Source of the DNA: Flavisolibacter longurius
GTDB taxonomy: Bacteria > Bacteroidota > Bacteroidia > Chitinophagales > Chitinophagaceae
Assembly (NCBI GenBank): GCA_013327885.1
Contig: JABUMY010000004.1
Location: 1 to 64,000, forward strand
Reading direction: 5' to 3'
DNA: 64,000 nucleotides
Shown: in pieces, positions 16,919 to 24,842 of the stretch
Position numbering within the stretch: the stretch's first letter is position 1
Layout: each line of letters starts with the position of its first letter
Position numbers and translations under genes: made by a program
The notes under the pieces: model-generated
The model's database searches: none
Told to the model about the DNA's origin: nothing
Seen by the model: the letters and a program-made list of their open reading frames with translations, nothing else

Positions 16919-18697
16919 ATGAACAAGCCGCATCGTTTATTCGATTGCCTCGCCGTGCAGTTACAAAAAGGAGGCGTGGAAGGTGCCTTGGTTGCCAAGG
17001 AAAACGGGCAATGGCGCCGGTACAGCACAAAAGAAATCAAGGACATTGTGGACAAGCTCAGCGCCGGTTTGCTGGCCTTGGGCATCAGCAGCGGCGACAT
17101 GAGCGTAGAAGGGCGGGACAAGATCGCTATTCTTTGCAAAAACCGGCCGGAGTGGGTTTTCCTGGACCTGGCCGTGCAGCAGATCGGTGCCGTGCTGGTA
17201 CCCATTTACCCAACGGCGCATCCCAACGATATCCAGTACATCATGAATGATGCGGCCGTAAAGCTGGTTTTCTTTAACGACGGCGAATTGCTGGACAAGG
17301 TCAAAGAAACCACGGCAGCCGTGCCCACGGTAAAAGAGATCATCTCCTTTGAAAAAATGGAGGGCATCCGCCATTGGGCGGAATTGCTGACACTGGGAAA
17401 GCAGGAGCATTTTGCCGGCATCGAAGCGGCTTCGCAAAAGATCAATACCGAAGACCTCTTTACCATTATTTATACCTCCGGTACAACGGGTTTTCCCAAA
17501 GGTGTAATGCTCTCGCACCACAACGTGCTGAGTAATGTGCTGAGTACCCTGCCGAACTTTCCGTTGACGATGAACACAAGGGTGCTCTCGTTTTTACCGC
17601 TCAACCACATCTTTGAGCGGATGGTGACCTATATCTTTTTGTTTGCCGGTGCCTCCATTCACTATGCCGAAAGCCTGGACACGCTGGGAGAAAACTTCAA
17701 GGAAGTAAAACCCGAAATGTTTACCACGGTACCGCGGCTGCTGGAAAAAGTGTATGAAAAGATCCTGGCGAAAGGCTCGGAACAAACCGGTATCAAGCGC
17801 AAGCTTTTCTTCTGGGCCCTCGGCCTGGGCGAAAAATTTGACGTGCAGAAAAAAGGGAGCGCCGCTTACCAGTTGCAGCTTTCGCTGGCCCGCAAGATCG
17901 TTTTTAAAAAGTGGCGCGAAGCCCTTGGCGACAGTGTAAAATGCATTGTTACTGGTGCTGCTGCCTGCCCGGTACGGCTGATCCGCATTTTCTCGGCTGC
18001 CGGTATTCCCATTTTAGAAGGCTATGGGCAAACGGAATCGTCACCGGTGATCAGCGTGAACCAACTTGCGGAAGCAGAGTGGATGATCAGCACGGTAGGA
18101 CCGGTGATTGATGGGGTAGAGGTCAGGATTGCTGAGGATGGTGAGATCCTTTGCAAAGGCCCCAACGTCATGATGGGGTACTACAAGCGTCCGGACCTGA
18201 CAGCCGAAACCGTGATCGACGGCTGGCTGCATACCGGCGACATCGGTACCCTTGTCAATGGCAAATACTTAAAGATCACCGACCGCAAAAAAGAGATCTT
18301 CAAAACCTCCGGCGGCAAGTTTGTAGCGCCGCAGCCCATCGAAAACAAACTGGCCGAATCGCCCTTTATTGAGCAGGTGATGATCGTTGGTGCCGGCCAG
18401 AAGTTTACCGGGGCGCTGATCGTTCCCTCGCAGCGGGCTTTAAAGGAATGGTGTAAAGAAAAAGGCATCGAGGTAAACGGCGAAGGCATTCTTCACAACC
18501 CACAGGTGCATCATCATTACAAAGAGATCATCAACGAAGTAAACAAGAATTTCAACAACGTGGAGCAGGTAAAAAAGTTTGAGCTGCTTCCCTCCGAATG
18601 GAGCATCGAGGGCGGTGAACTGACACCCACTTTAAAGCTCAAGCGAAAAGTGATTATGGAGAAATACGGCGATGTGGTGAACCGGATCTATGCTTAG
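16919..18697 (+). CDS. Long-chain acyl-CoA synthetase (AMP-forming)
   Basis: 592 residues from the ATG at 16919 (no signal peptide, 'MNKPHRLFDCLAVQLQKGG'). It is an ANL-superfamily adenylating enzyme: P-loop-like 'YTSGTTGFPKGVM' at about 185-197, 'LPLNHIFERM', 'GYGQTESSPV', 'GWLHTGDIG' and the C-terminal hinge/Lys region 'ITDRKKEIFKTSGGKFVAP'. The overall pattern is that of long-chain fatty acid:CoA ligases (FadD/ACSL type), which activate fatty acids with ATP and CoA at the inner face of the membrane. It stands alone on this strand. Its stop is followed at once by a degenerate GTGA-rich repeat and then a bidirectional terminator. Confidence 0.9.
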   Translation: MNKPHRLFDCLAVQLQKGGVEGALVAKENGQWRRYSTKEIKDIVDKLSAGLLALGISSGDMSVEGRDKIAILCKNRPEWVFLDLAVQQIGAVLVPIYPTAHPNDIQYIMNDAAVKLVFFNDGELLDKVKETTAAVPTVKEIISFEKMEGIRHWAELLTLGKQEHFAGIEAASQKINTEDLFTIIYTSGTTGFPKGVMLSHHNVLSNVLSTLPNFPLTMNTRVLSFLPLNHIFERMVTYIFLFAGASIHYAESLDTLGENFKEVKPEMFTTVPRLLEKVYEKILAKGSEQTGIKRKLFFWALGLGEKFDVQKKGSAAYQLQLSLARKIVFKKWREALGDSVKCIVTGAAACPVRLIRIFSAAGIPILEGYGQTESSPVISVNQLAEAEWMISTVGPVIDGVEVRIAEDGEILCKGPNVMMGYYKRPDLTAETVIDGWLHTGDIGTLVNGKYLKITDRKKEIFKTSGGKFVAPQPIENKLAESPFIEQVMIVGAGQKFTGALIVPSQRALKEWCKEKGIEVNGEGILHNPQVHHHYKEIINEVNKNFNNVEQVKKFELLPSEWSIEGGELTPTLKLKRKVIMEKYGDVVNRIYA

Positions 18698-18741
18698 GGT
18701 GAATGGTGAGTGGTCAGTGGTGAGTAGCTAGTAGCGAGTAA
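18698..18741. repeat. Degenerate GTGAGT/GTGAATG repeat at a stop codon
   Basis: Starts on the base after the acyl-CoA ligase stop. Short imperfect units (ggtgaatg, gtgagtgg, tcagtggt, gagtagct, agtagcg) follow one another. The same family recurs at 38297-38369. Confidence 0.7.
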
Positions 18742-18786
18742 GGGCTGCATATTTGTTAGTGCAAACAACCAATTAGTTTACGTTAG

Positions 18787-18824
18787 AAACAAAGGGCGTC
18801 TTCACCTGAAGACGCCATTTGTTT
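18787..18824. terminator. Bidirectional terminator
   Basis: A 9-bp perfect stem GGCGTCTTC / GAAGACGCC inside a further 7-bp AAACAAA / TTTGTTT stem with one mismatch between them. A- and T-rich flanks on both sides suit termination of both convergent genes. Confidence 0.8.
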
Positions 18825-18849
18825 ATTTGATAATTACCAATCCGTAAAG

Positions 18850-18897
18850 AATATCCAATATCTCAATATCTCAATATCCTAATATCTCACTATCTCT
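18850..18897. repeat. Octamer repeat (AATATCTC family)
   Basis: Six consecutive imperfect copies of an 8-base unit (aatatctc with one- or two-base changes) end exactly at the stop codon of the reverse-strand gene at 18898. The same octamer family forms the loop of the hairpin at 30793-30866. Confidence 0.75.
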
Positions 18898-19080
18898 TTA
18901 CCCCTCCCTCGTCTGCGGCGGTTGGGGATTTTGCTGGCCGGGCACATCGCTTATTTCCTTGTTGTAGGAATTCGGCTCCTGGTCGATGTATTCCGGCTGG
19001 TTCTTTAGCTGCTGGTCACTTTCCGTTGGCTTTGGGTAAGCAATCGGCCTGTCCTCTTCTTTTTTATCTTTTGTATCCAT
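18898..19080 (-). CDS. Small hydrophilic protein, probably disordered (1 of 4)
   Basis: 60 residues from the ATG at 19080 (MDTKDKKEEDRPIAYPKP...). It is almost all charged and polar residues plus Pro, Gln and Asn, with no hydrophobic core, signal peptide or Cys, so it is probably disordered. It is one of four adjacent reverse-strand genes of this kind up to 20167. Its leader (ending 'caaaaacagtttt' before the ATG) resembles the leader of the next gene upstream at 19559, which suggests common control. No family recognised. The frame could be extended to 19161, but that region contains the terminator of the neighbouring gene, so the short form is preferred. Confidence 0.6.
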   Translation of the reverse strand: MDTKDKKEEDRPIAYPKPTESDQQLKNQPEYIDQEPNSYNKEISDVPGQQNPQPPQTREG

Positions 19081-19101
19081 AAAACTGTTTTTGGAGTGAA
19101 C

Positions 19102-19136
19102 TAAAAAAGTCAAGCCTTGTAGTGATACAAGGCTTG
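19102..19136 (-). terminator. Rho-independent terminator (reverse strand)
   Basis: Perfect 12-bp stem TCAAGCCTTGTA / TACAAGGCTTGA with loop GTGA, followed on the reverse strand by a run of T (the A-run at 19102-19107). It ends the transcript of the Gly/Asn-rich protein gene at 19167. Confidence 0.9.
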
Positions 19137-19166
19137 AAGAAATGAATAGCGAAGCAATCATAAGGT

Positions 19167-19559
19167 TTACATATCCTGACCACGTTCGCTGCCGCTACGG
19201 CCTGTGTTACCAGTGCCTGTGCTGCTGCCACGACCAGAATCGCCACCTTCTAAGCCTTGACCTGAAGTGCTATCCATGTTTCCAGAACGGGATGTTCCGC
19301 TTGTGCCCTGGCTTTGGTTACCCAAGCCGCTGGAGCCACGATCAGAACCACCCATACCGCTTTGTCCACCCTGGTTGCCCATAGAGCCACCCTGGTTACC
19401 CATGCCACCTTGATTGCCCTGGTTTCCCATGGAGCCGCCTTGGTTACCCATGCCGCCCTGGTTGCCAGTCTGCTGGCTTTGACCACTACCCATGTCCGAG
19501 CTTCTGTTCTGATCTTGTGAACTTCTGTTCTGGTCTTGATTTCTGTTGTTGTCTGCCAT
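19167..19559 (-). CDS. Gly/Asn/Gln-rich low-complexity repeat protein (2 of 4)
   Basis: 130 residues from the ATG at 19559 (MADNNRNQDQNRSSQDQ...). The centre is a run of imperfect 'MGNQGGS'/'GNQGGMG' repeats, and the ends are Ser/Gly/Arg/Asp-rich ('GRGSSTGTGNTGRSG'). There is no signal peptide, membrane segment or folded domain. Such composition is typical of disordered, hydration- or stress-related proteins; phase-separating behaviour is a guess. The DNA is itself a set of short tandem repeats of roughly 33-45 bases, prone to slippage. It is flanked by similar small genes and has its own terminator at 19102-19136. Confidence 0.65.
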   Translation of the reverse strand: MADNNRNQDQNRSSQDQNRSSDMGSGQSQQTGNQGGMGNQGGSMGNQGNQGGMGNQGGSMGNQGGQSGMGGSDRGSSGLGNQSQGTSGTSRSGNMDSTSGQGLEGGDSGRGSSTGTGNTGRSGSERGQDM

Positions 19560-19729
19560 AACACTGTTTTTTTGAGTCAAGAAATTAATAACATCTTACT
19601 ACTGAAAACTTCATGCCCTCTCTGCCATCACACAAATCGCGTTTAGCCTGCCTCTTCTTCAACTCCCTTTCTCTTGTTCAACCCGGTTCCATTGTGGATG
19701 TTTATCAACAGCAGAAGCGGGCCCATTGG

Positions 19730-19954
19730 TTACAACTGGCCATCGCTGTCGCTGCCGGTAATAAAGGTCTTAGCGCCAGGACCGCTGGTGCGACTGGTAG
19801 GATTGCGTGTTTGGGCAACGGCCGCTTTGTTTTCGGTATCAGTCGTTGGATTGCCACCCGAATTCACCGGGTTGCTTACATCTTCCGTGTTGTCGGCTGT
19901 TCTTACATGGCCGGTCTCTGTTTGTTGTCTTTGCTCGTTTTTCTTGTCTTCCAT
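19730..19954 (-). CDS. Small hydrophilic protein, probably disordered (3 of 4)
   Basis: 74 residues from the ATG at 19954 (MEDKKNEQRQQTETGHVR...). It is rich in Asn, Thr, Gly, Asp and Glu, with 'NPVNSGGNPTTDTENK' in the middle and no hydrophobic segment. It resembles its neighbours in style but not in alignable sequence. An A/T-rich leader precedes the start. Function unknown; a stress-associated disordered protein is the most that can be proposed. Because it is so short, it would need expression data to be certain. Confidence 0.5.
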   Translation of the reverse strand: MEDKKNEQRQQTETGHVRTADNTEDVSNPVNSGGNPTTDTENKAAVAQTRNPTSRTSGPGAKTFITGSDSDGQL

Positions 19955-19978
19955 AACGGTAAATTTTCAGTTTAAAAA

Positions 19979-20167
19979 TTAATGATCAAGCCGGTTGGCA
20001 CCCCTTTCCGAACCCTCTGAGCCGTTCCGTGCCCGGCCTTTGCCGTAACGGTTTTGGATCTGGCTCATGGTTTCATACGGGTGCTCTTCCAGCAACCTTT
20101 TTTCATCGCCCTTTCGGGGCGGTGAAGAAGAAGGTTTGGGGGTTTTGTTTTCCTTTTTTCTTGCCAT
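19979..20167 (-). CDS. Small basic hydrophilic protein (4 of 4)
   Basis: 62 residues from the ATG at 20167. The N-terminus is strongly basic and Pro/Ser-rich (MARKKENKTPKPSSSPPRK). A short amphipathic stretch follows ('RLLEEHPYETMSQIQNRYGKG') and then a Gly/Arg/Ser tail. No named domain. The basic tail could contact nucleic acid or acidic partners, but this is speculation. It lies 24 bases upstream of the start of the third small gene on the same strand and may share a transcript with it. Confidence 0.5.
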   Translation of the reverse strand: MARKKENKTPKPSSSPPRKGDEKRLLEEHPYETMSQIQNRYGKGRARNGSEGSERGANRLDH

Positions 20168-20210
20168 GTGTTTTTCCTATAAACCCGAAAAACTATGCCG
20201 CATGTGCTGG

Positions 20211-21257
20211 TTATTGCGACAGTAGCCGCAGCATCAGTTGCTTCAGGTTTTTCTGGTATTGTTGGCCGGGGTTTTTTTGTTCGCCACCGGAACGGATGCT
20301 TTTTCCCAGAAGGGCCATCCAGGTTTGCGAAGAGCCTTTGGTAAAAATGCCGTGTGTGTACCAGTTAGCTGTTGAGCTGCCCCGCCCGTGATCGGTGGTG
20401 ATCAAAAAGCTGGTTTTGCCGGCATAAGCCGGAAGGGTTTGCAGGTACTGCCATAACTCGCCGATCATTCGGTCGGCATTGGCAGCCTGTGAGAGGTAGC
20501 GGTCGTATTGCTGCTGGTGAGCCGCTTCATCGGTTCCACCAAGGGCCAGCAGCACCACCGAGGGCTTATTTTTTTGAATGTATTCTTTGCAGGAAAGAAA
20601 AGTGATCTCGTCCTGCCTTGTGTTCTTTTTGTCTTCCATGCCTTCCTGCAGGCGGTTCAGCAGGCTTTCGGTTGGGGTAAGGCTGGCTGCCCGGATGTTA
20701 TCAAACCCACTGCTGATATAAACCTTACTCCTTTCCTGGTTAAGGATAGACGAAAACGCATCCCACGATGCAAAAGCTGCCACCTTGCCCCGGTAGGTTT
20801 CCGTAGCGGCCAGCAGATCGAGCACCGTAAGATTGGGATTGGCCACTTTGCCGTTGCCGAAAAGGGTGGGGTCAACCGTTCCGGTCAACAACTCGTTGTA
20901 GCCCGGGTACGAAAGTGCATAGGGGTTGGCCACATCCATTTTGTTATCGTAGTTGCGATTGCCATATAATTCGCCTTGCGTGGCAATCACGTTCCAGAAA
21001 AAGGGCATCAGCTTTTTGCGTCTTTCTTCGGGAGAAGAAGCGCCGTACAACGCAGTGGTAAGCGCTACATCGTTGTTGAAGGCCTTGTCGGTGAGCAGTA
21101 AGGAGTCGGCACCGGAAAAGACCTCCTGCCAGCGCAGGCCATCAAGGGTAATGATAAAAAGTTTGTTTTCGCCGGATAACGGGGGTACCGTTCGTTCATT
21201 GGTGTGTACAGCTAAACCCAGCAGCAAAAACAATATTGCTGTTCCAAACCTCCTCAT
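20211..21257 (-). CDS. Alkaline-phosphatase-superfamily protein (sulfatase/phosphodiesterase-like)
   Basis: 348 residues with an N-terminal signal or anchor (MRRFGTAILFLLLGLAVHTN). Metal-site motifs of the alkaline phosphatase superfamily are in order: 'ITLDGLRWQEVF' (first Asp), 'YALSYPGYNELL' (position of the Ser/Thr nucleophile), 'LALGGTDEAAHQ' (Asp and His), 'ITTDHGRG' (Asp-His) and 'YTHGIF' (His). It should hydrolyse phosphate or sulfate esters outside the cytoplasm. It is shorter than most arylsulfatases and nearer to type I phosphodiesterase/nucleotide pyrophosphatase proteins. It is followed on the same strand by the small hydrophilic genes, with no terminator seen between them. Confidence 0.8.
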   Translation of the reverse strand: MRRFGTAILFLLLGLAVHTNERTVPPLSGENKLFIITLDGLRWQEVFSGADSLLLTDKAFNNDVALTTALYGASSPEERRKKLMPFFWNVIATQGELYGNRNYDNKMDVANPYALSYPGYNELLTGTVDPTLFGNGKVANPNLTVLDLLAATETYRGKVAAFASWDAFSSILNQERSKVYISSGFDNIRAASLTPTESLLNRLQEGMEDKKNTRQDEITFLSCKEYIQKNKPSVVLLALGGTDEAAHQQQYDRYLSQAANADRMIGELWQYLQTLPAYAGKTSFLITTDHGRGSSTANWYTHGIFTKGSSQTWMALLGKSIRSGGEQKNPGQQYQKNLKQLMLRLLSQ

Positions 21258-21476
21258 GAATTACCCAAAAGAAAAACGATGCCAGCGTGATATGGATAGG
21301 TTTCTATAACGCTTAGCTGCTTTTTGTTGCGGTGCTGTAGGTTATTCTTCCTTCTTTTATAGAAGCACTAAGTAATAGCCCTTAGGCGGTAGGAAAAAAG
21401 GAAAGTTTTATTTGGAACTGAGGCGATGTTTCTCCAATTTTAATATCCCAAACACGTTTCTACACATCCAGCATCT

Positions 21477-21821
21477 ATGAGTTTTACCCAAAACACGCTT
21501 CGTTCCTTTATCAATGCCGACGGGAAATTGCTTCTTTGCAACGAACCTTTTTTCACCCATTTTGGTTGTTGTACCGAACACCTGATCGGGAAATCGGTTG
21601 CCGATGTTTTTTCTTCGCAGGAAGACACCAACCTTTTACAGGCCGTACAGCATTGCTGCCAGCATCCCAACGAATCCTTTACGGTTGAAATGGAAAAGCA
21701 CTGCAAGGGTGGCTGTAACCATTTTCGCTGGGAGGTTTTTGCCGAAGAAAAAGGCGGCCGCGTCATGGGTATTCACATCGTAGGAAACTACATCCGCCAG
21801 GGGCTGGCAATGAGCAATTGA
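21477..21821 (+). CDS. Single PAS-domain protein
   Basis: 114 residues, essentially one PAS fold: 'INADGKLLLCNEPFFTHFG' then 'LIGKSVADVFSSQED' and a closing 'FRWEVFAEEKGGRVMGIHIVGN'. Several Cys residues (CC at two places, 'HCKGGC') are unusual and could bind metal or respond to redox. There is no output domain, so it must act through a partner. The nearest candidate is the hybrid kinase operon on the opposite strand, which starts 6 kb away. Its stop codon lies inside the left arm of a large imperfect inverted repeat. Confidence 0.7.
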   Translation: MSFTQNTLRSFINADGKLLLCNEPFFTHFGCCTEHLIGKSVADVFSSQEDTNLLQAVQHCCQHPNESFTVEMEKHCKGGCNHFRWEVFAEEKGGRVMGIHIVGNYIRQGLAMSN

Positions 21822-21938
21822 CAACAGGCAATAAAGCAATTCGCAAACAAGTGTTTTTTCTCACCTAACGAATAAAAATAGCAAGCGGGCCATTCTGCAA
21901 AGAATGGCCCGCTTGCTTATTGTCAATTGCCTCTTGCC
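21806..21938. repeat. Nested inverted repeat between convergent genes
   Basis: Outer arms 21806-21824 and 21920-21938 agree at 16 of 19 positions when one is reversed. They enclose the perfect 16-bp hairpin at 21881-21916. The left arm overlaps the end of the PAS gene; the right arm ends five bases before the stop of the glycosyltransferase gene. Similar wording (attgcct-ttgc-gattg) appears again before the RNA gene at about 56600. Confidence 0.75.
21881..21916. terminator. Bidirectional terminator hairpin
   Basis: Perfect 16-bp stem (GCAAGCGGGCCATTCT and its complement) with a GCAA tetraloop. A/T-rich sequence on the left and TTATTG on the right suit termination of both convergent genes. 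Confidence 0.85.
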
Positions 21939-21943
21939 GATTG

Positions 21944-23380
21944 TTACGACGCCACAGCTGTTTTCTTCGTGGCAAAACCCTGCCGGCTCATTTCGCCCCA
22001 GCTTTTCTTTTTGCGCAGCAGGTCAATGTTTCCCTGTACAGCCGCCCATACGGTAAAAGGATGAAAGAAGATCGGTTCCAGCAATGCGGTGAGCATAAGG
22101 CTGGCAATGTCACGCCGTTTTTTATACTGGTTGTAGGTCATTACTTCCATGAGGATGGCAAACACCGAAAACACAGCCGCAAATGCGTAAATAAACAAGA
22201 GGAGAGCGGCAAAGAGCTTCCAGTCCATCATGCCCAAAAAGGCAAATATGATAAAGGCAATAAAGCCGACGAATTCGATCAGTGGTGCCAGCAGTTCAAA
22301 AAAGAACCAGTAAGGATAACTCACCAATCCCAGCACGCCATACTTGCGGTTGAAGAACATTTGGCGGTGCTGGCGCAGGGTTTCAATGGTGCCCCTCGTC
22401 CAGCGGTTGCGCTGGCGGCCCAGGATCTTGTACGAAACCGGTGCTTCCGTCCAGCAAAGCGGATCGGGAATGTAGGCCAGGCTGTATGGAATCTTATGGT
22501 GGATCATGTAGCGGCGCATCCGCACCACCAGTTCCATGTCTTCGCCAACGGTGGTGGTATCGTAACCGCCGGCTTTGATCACAATTTCACGGTCAAAGGC
22601 ACCAAAGGCACCTGAGATCAGGAGGAGGCCATCCATCCGGCTCCAGGCCATGCGGCCAAGCAAAAAGGCACGGATATATTCCAGCGTTTGCATGCGGGGC
22701 AGGAACTGCTTGGGCAGGTGCACCCTTACGATCTTGCCGTCTTCCACTTCGCAGGAGTTGGCTATGCGTACCACGCCGCCGGTAGCGATCACCCGTTTGC
22801 CGGTTGCTTCCAGGAAAGGTTTGGTCAGCTTTAGCATGGCGTCCTGCTCCAGGATGCAGTCCACATCAATACACACCACGTACTGGTTACGGGCTACGTT
22901 GATGCCCACATTGAGGGCATCAGCCTTGCCACCATTCACTTTGTCCACCACCACCAGCTTTTTGTACACCGGGTTGTTGCTTTTGTAAATGCCGCGGATG
23001 GGCTTTGTGGCCAGCGCCTGCTCGGTAAAATAAGGTACTTCCACCAGGTCGTATTCGGCAATTAGCTTTTGCAGCGAATCGTCCTTGCTGCCATCGTTGA
23101 TGATAATGACCTCGAAATGGTTGTAATAAATATTGAGCAACGATCGTACGTTTTCAATAATGGTTGCTCCTTCGTTATAAGCCGGCGCCAAAATGCTGAG
23201 CGAAGGCGCATGCTCCGAGGATGCCAGGATGTTGTAATTGGAAAACGTGCTTTTCCGGATGTATTTGCGGGTTTCGCCAATGGAATACAACCCGATGAAC
23301 AGGTAGAAACCAAGGATAGCAACAGAGTAGGTGAAAATGCCGTAGGTAAATAAATCGTATAGGATATCGCCGATACTCAT
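21944..23380 (-). CDS. Membrane family-2 glycosyltransferase (processive type)
   Basis: 478 residues. One or two N-terminal membrane helices lead into a GT2 catalytic domain: 'SILAPAYNEGATI', 'VIIINDGSKDDS', 'DVDCIL' (DxD metal site), 'TTVGEDMELVVR' (ED) and 'GRQRNRWTRG' (QxxRW type). Three or more C-terminal helices follow. This arrangement is that of processive polysaccharide synthases such as cellulose, poly-GlcNAc or hyaluronan synthases. It is the last gene of a four-gene operon whose reading frames overlap by 1-4 bases, so its production is tied to the sensor kinase upstream. The sugar polymer made cannot be told from the sequence. Confidence 0.88.
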   Translation of the reverse strand: MSIGDILYDLFTYGIFTYSVAILGFYLFIGLYSIGETRKYIRKSTFSNYNILASSEHAPSLSILAPAYNEGATIIENVRSLLNIYYNHFEVIIINDGSKDDSLQKLIAEYDLVEVPYFTEQALATKPIRGIYKSNNPVYKKLVVVDKVNGGKADALNVGINVARNQYVVCIDVDCILEQDAMLKLTKPFLEATGKRVIATGGVVRIANSCEVEDGKIVRVHLPKQFLPRMQTLEYIRAFLLGRMAWSRMDGLLLISGAFGAFDREIVIKAGGYDTTTVGEDMELVVRMRRYMIHHKIPYSLAYIPDPLCWTEAPVSYKILGRQRNRWTRGTIETLRQHRQMFFNRKYGVLGLVSYPYWFFFELLAPLIEFVGFIAFIIFAFLGMMDWKLFAALLLFIYAFAAVFSVFAILMEVMTYNQYKKRRDIASLMLTALLEPIFFHPFTVWAAVQGNIDLLRKKKSWGEMSRQGFATKKTAVAS

Positions 23381-24486
23381 ACCGCTTGTTTTTGTAAAAT
23401 GGGAAGAATGGCAGCAAACGACGGGTTGTTTTTCATGTGCAGCATTACCTGCGACGACCAGGCCGGGCTGATTTCCTGGATCAGTTGCATGGCACGGTAT
23501 CGAATGCCTTCATCGGCATGCTGCAATTGTACGGTCAAAAAGCCGATCTCACCCGAGCCGGCGCCAATTGCGGACAACAGGTCCAGGATGGCGATCTGCT
23601 CTCCTTTGCCGGATTTGTCAAAATGCTGTAACAGCGTTGGCAGTGTTGTTTCGTTGTAAATTTCTTTTAAGGCGCCCAGGGCTTGCAGGCGAACAACAGG
23701 GGAGGTATGCTGGAGGCAGGCTACCGTCTGGTCATAAAGTTCGTGGCAGCGGTAAATGGCCACCAGTCGAAGGGCGAATTCCACTACCGAGCTGTTGCCT
23801 GATTGCAGCCAGGGGGCGATCATTGTGGTATCGGCCTCGCTTTGCTGCAACTGGCTGATTAGTGATAGCTGTTGCCATTGCGACACCGGGTGACTGACAA
23901 TATTCAAAAAGCGCAGGCCACTAAAGCCGGTGAGCTTTACCACGGCTATCTGTGCTTCGGTACGAATGTGGTAATTGGCGTGGTTGGTATCGCGGTAAAT
24001 TTTTACCAGGTGTTTTGTTTGCTGCATTTCGGCCAGGTGCTGAATGGCGCTGGCCTTGCGGTACCATTGCGATGAGCCAAAGCGGCGCAGGCTGTCCTTG
24101 TCAAGTTCCAGCGTTTCATAAAGCCACTGCAGGTTTGTAGCAGCGCTGCCGCTGACGCTGTCCTTTGTTCTTACAATTTCGCGAATGAGAACGTTGCGGG
24201 TAAAGGCTTGCTGCAGGCGCAGGTTTTTTTGCTGCTGCAGAAATTCCTGCAGCGTTTCCTGCCGTTCTTCTTCCGACTCACAGATGGCAATGCCTGCAAT
24301 CAGGTCGCTGAAAAGGGTCCTTAGCTGCACTTTGCGCAGCCGGCGCTTGCGATACTGCTGCAGGAAGAAAACAATAAACAAGAGGATGGCGGCCACCAGC
24401 AACATAAACAGGAACGCAACCGACAGCAGGTACTGGTAAGGCAGTATCGCTTTCAGCAAGCCGGGACCGGGGATCAGCGTTTTCAT
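23377..24486 (-). CDS. Membrane-anchored HEAT-repeat protein
   Basis: 369 residues from the ATG at 24486 (a TTG three bases earlier is less likely). One N-terminal membrane helix ('YLLSVAFLFMLLVAAILLFIVFFL') is followed by a basic stretch and then helical pairs with a HEAT-like rhythm ('SPVVRLQALGALKEIY', 'DEGIRYRAMQLIQEIS'). HEAT arrays act as protein-protein scaffolds. Its stop overlaps the start of the glycosyltransferase (ATGA) and its start overlaps the stop of the response regulator, so it probably links the signalling proteins to the synthase at the membrane (inference). No enzymatic motif. Confidence 0.78.
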   Translation of the reverse strand: MKTLIPGPGLLKAILPYQYLLSVAFLFMLLVAAILLFIVFFLQQYRKRRLRKVQLRTLFSDLIAGIAICESEEERQETLQEFLQQQKNLRLQQAFTRNVLIREIVRTKDSVSGSAATNLQWLYETLELDKDSLRRFGSSQWYRKASAIQHLAEMQQTKHLVKIYRDTNHANYHIRTEAQIAVVKLTGFSGLRFLNIVSHPVSQWQQLSLISQLQQSEADTTMIAPWLQSGNSSVVEFALRLVAIYRCHELYDQTVACLQHTSPVVRLQALGALKEIYNETTLPTLLQHFDKSGKGEQIAILDLLSAIGAGSGEIGFLTVQLQHADEGIRYRAMQLIQEISPAWSSQVMLHMKNNPSFAAILPILQKQAV

Positions 24487-24842
24487 CAACGAGCCATTAA
24501 CCGTTTTACACGCATGGAAAGTTCATTGGGGCTGAAAGGCTTGGCAATAAAATCATCGGCGCCCAAATTAAATGCTTCCAGCACCACGTTCTCCTGGCCC
24601 ATGGCCGACAGAACGATCACCGGGATCTTTTTTTCCTGCTGCTTTACCGAGCCCACAATTTCCAGCCCGGAGGCATAGGGCATCATGATGTCGGTGATGA
24701 TCAGGTCAGGGGCATGTTCGTCGATCAGCGAAAGCGCTTCGCGGCCATTGTCGGTGGTCATTACATCGTGCCCGTCTTTTTTAAGGCGCAGCGAAATGGT
24801 CTTTAACATGATCGGTTCGTCTTCGGCAACTAAAATTTTCAT
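24486..24842 (-). CDS. CheY-like single-domain response regulator
   Basis: 118 residues, receiver domain only. Acidic pocket 'VAEDEP', phosphoacceptor Asp in 'LIITDIMMPYASG', Ser/Thr switch 'VIVLSAMGQ' and the invariant Lys in 'FIAKPFSPNEL' are all present. There is no DNA-binding or enzymatic output, so signalling must pass by protein contact, most simply to the HEAT protein encoded next. The start overlaps the end of the kinase gene by 4 bases. It is a likely phosphate acceptor from the Hpt domain of that kinase. Confidence 0.92.
   Translation of the reverse strand: MKILVAEDEPIMLKTISLRLKKDGHDVMTTDNGREALSLIDEHAPDLIITDIMMPYASGLEIVGSVKQQEKKIPVIVLSAMGQENVVLEAFNLGADDFIAKPFSPNELSMRVKRLMAR

Noticed and set aside
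18850-18897. CRISPR-like array of short repeats
   Set aside because: Units are 8 bases, directly adjacent and without spacers, so this is a degenerate tandem repeat, not CRISPR.
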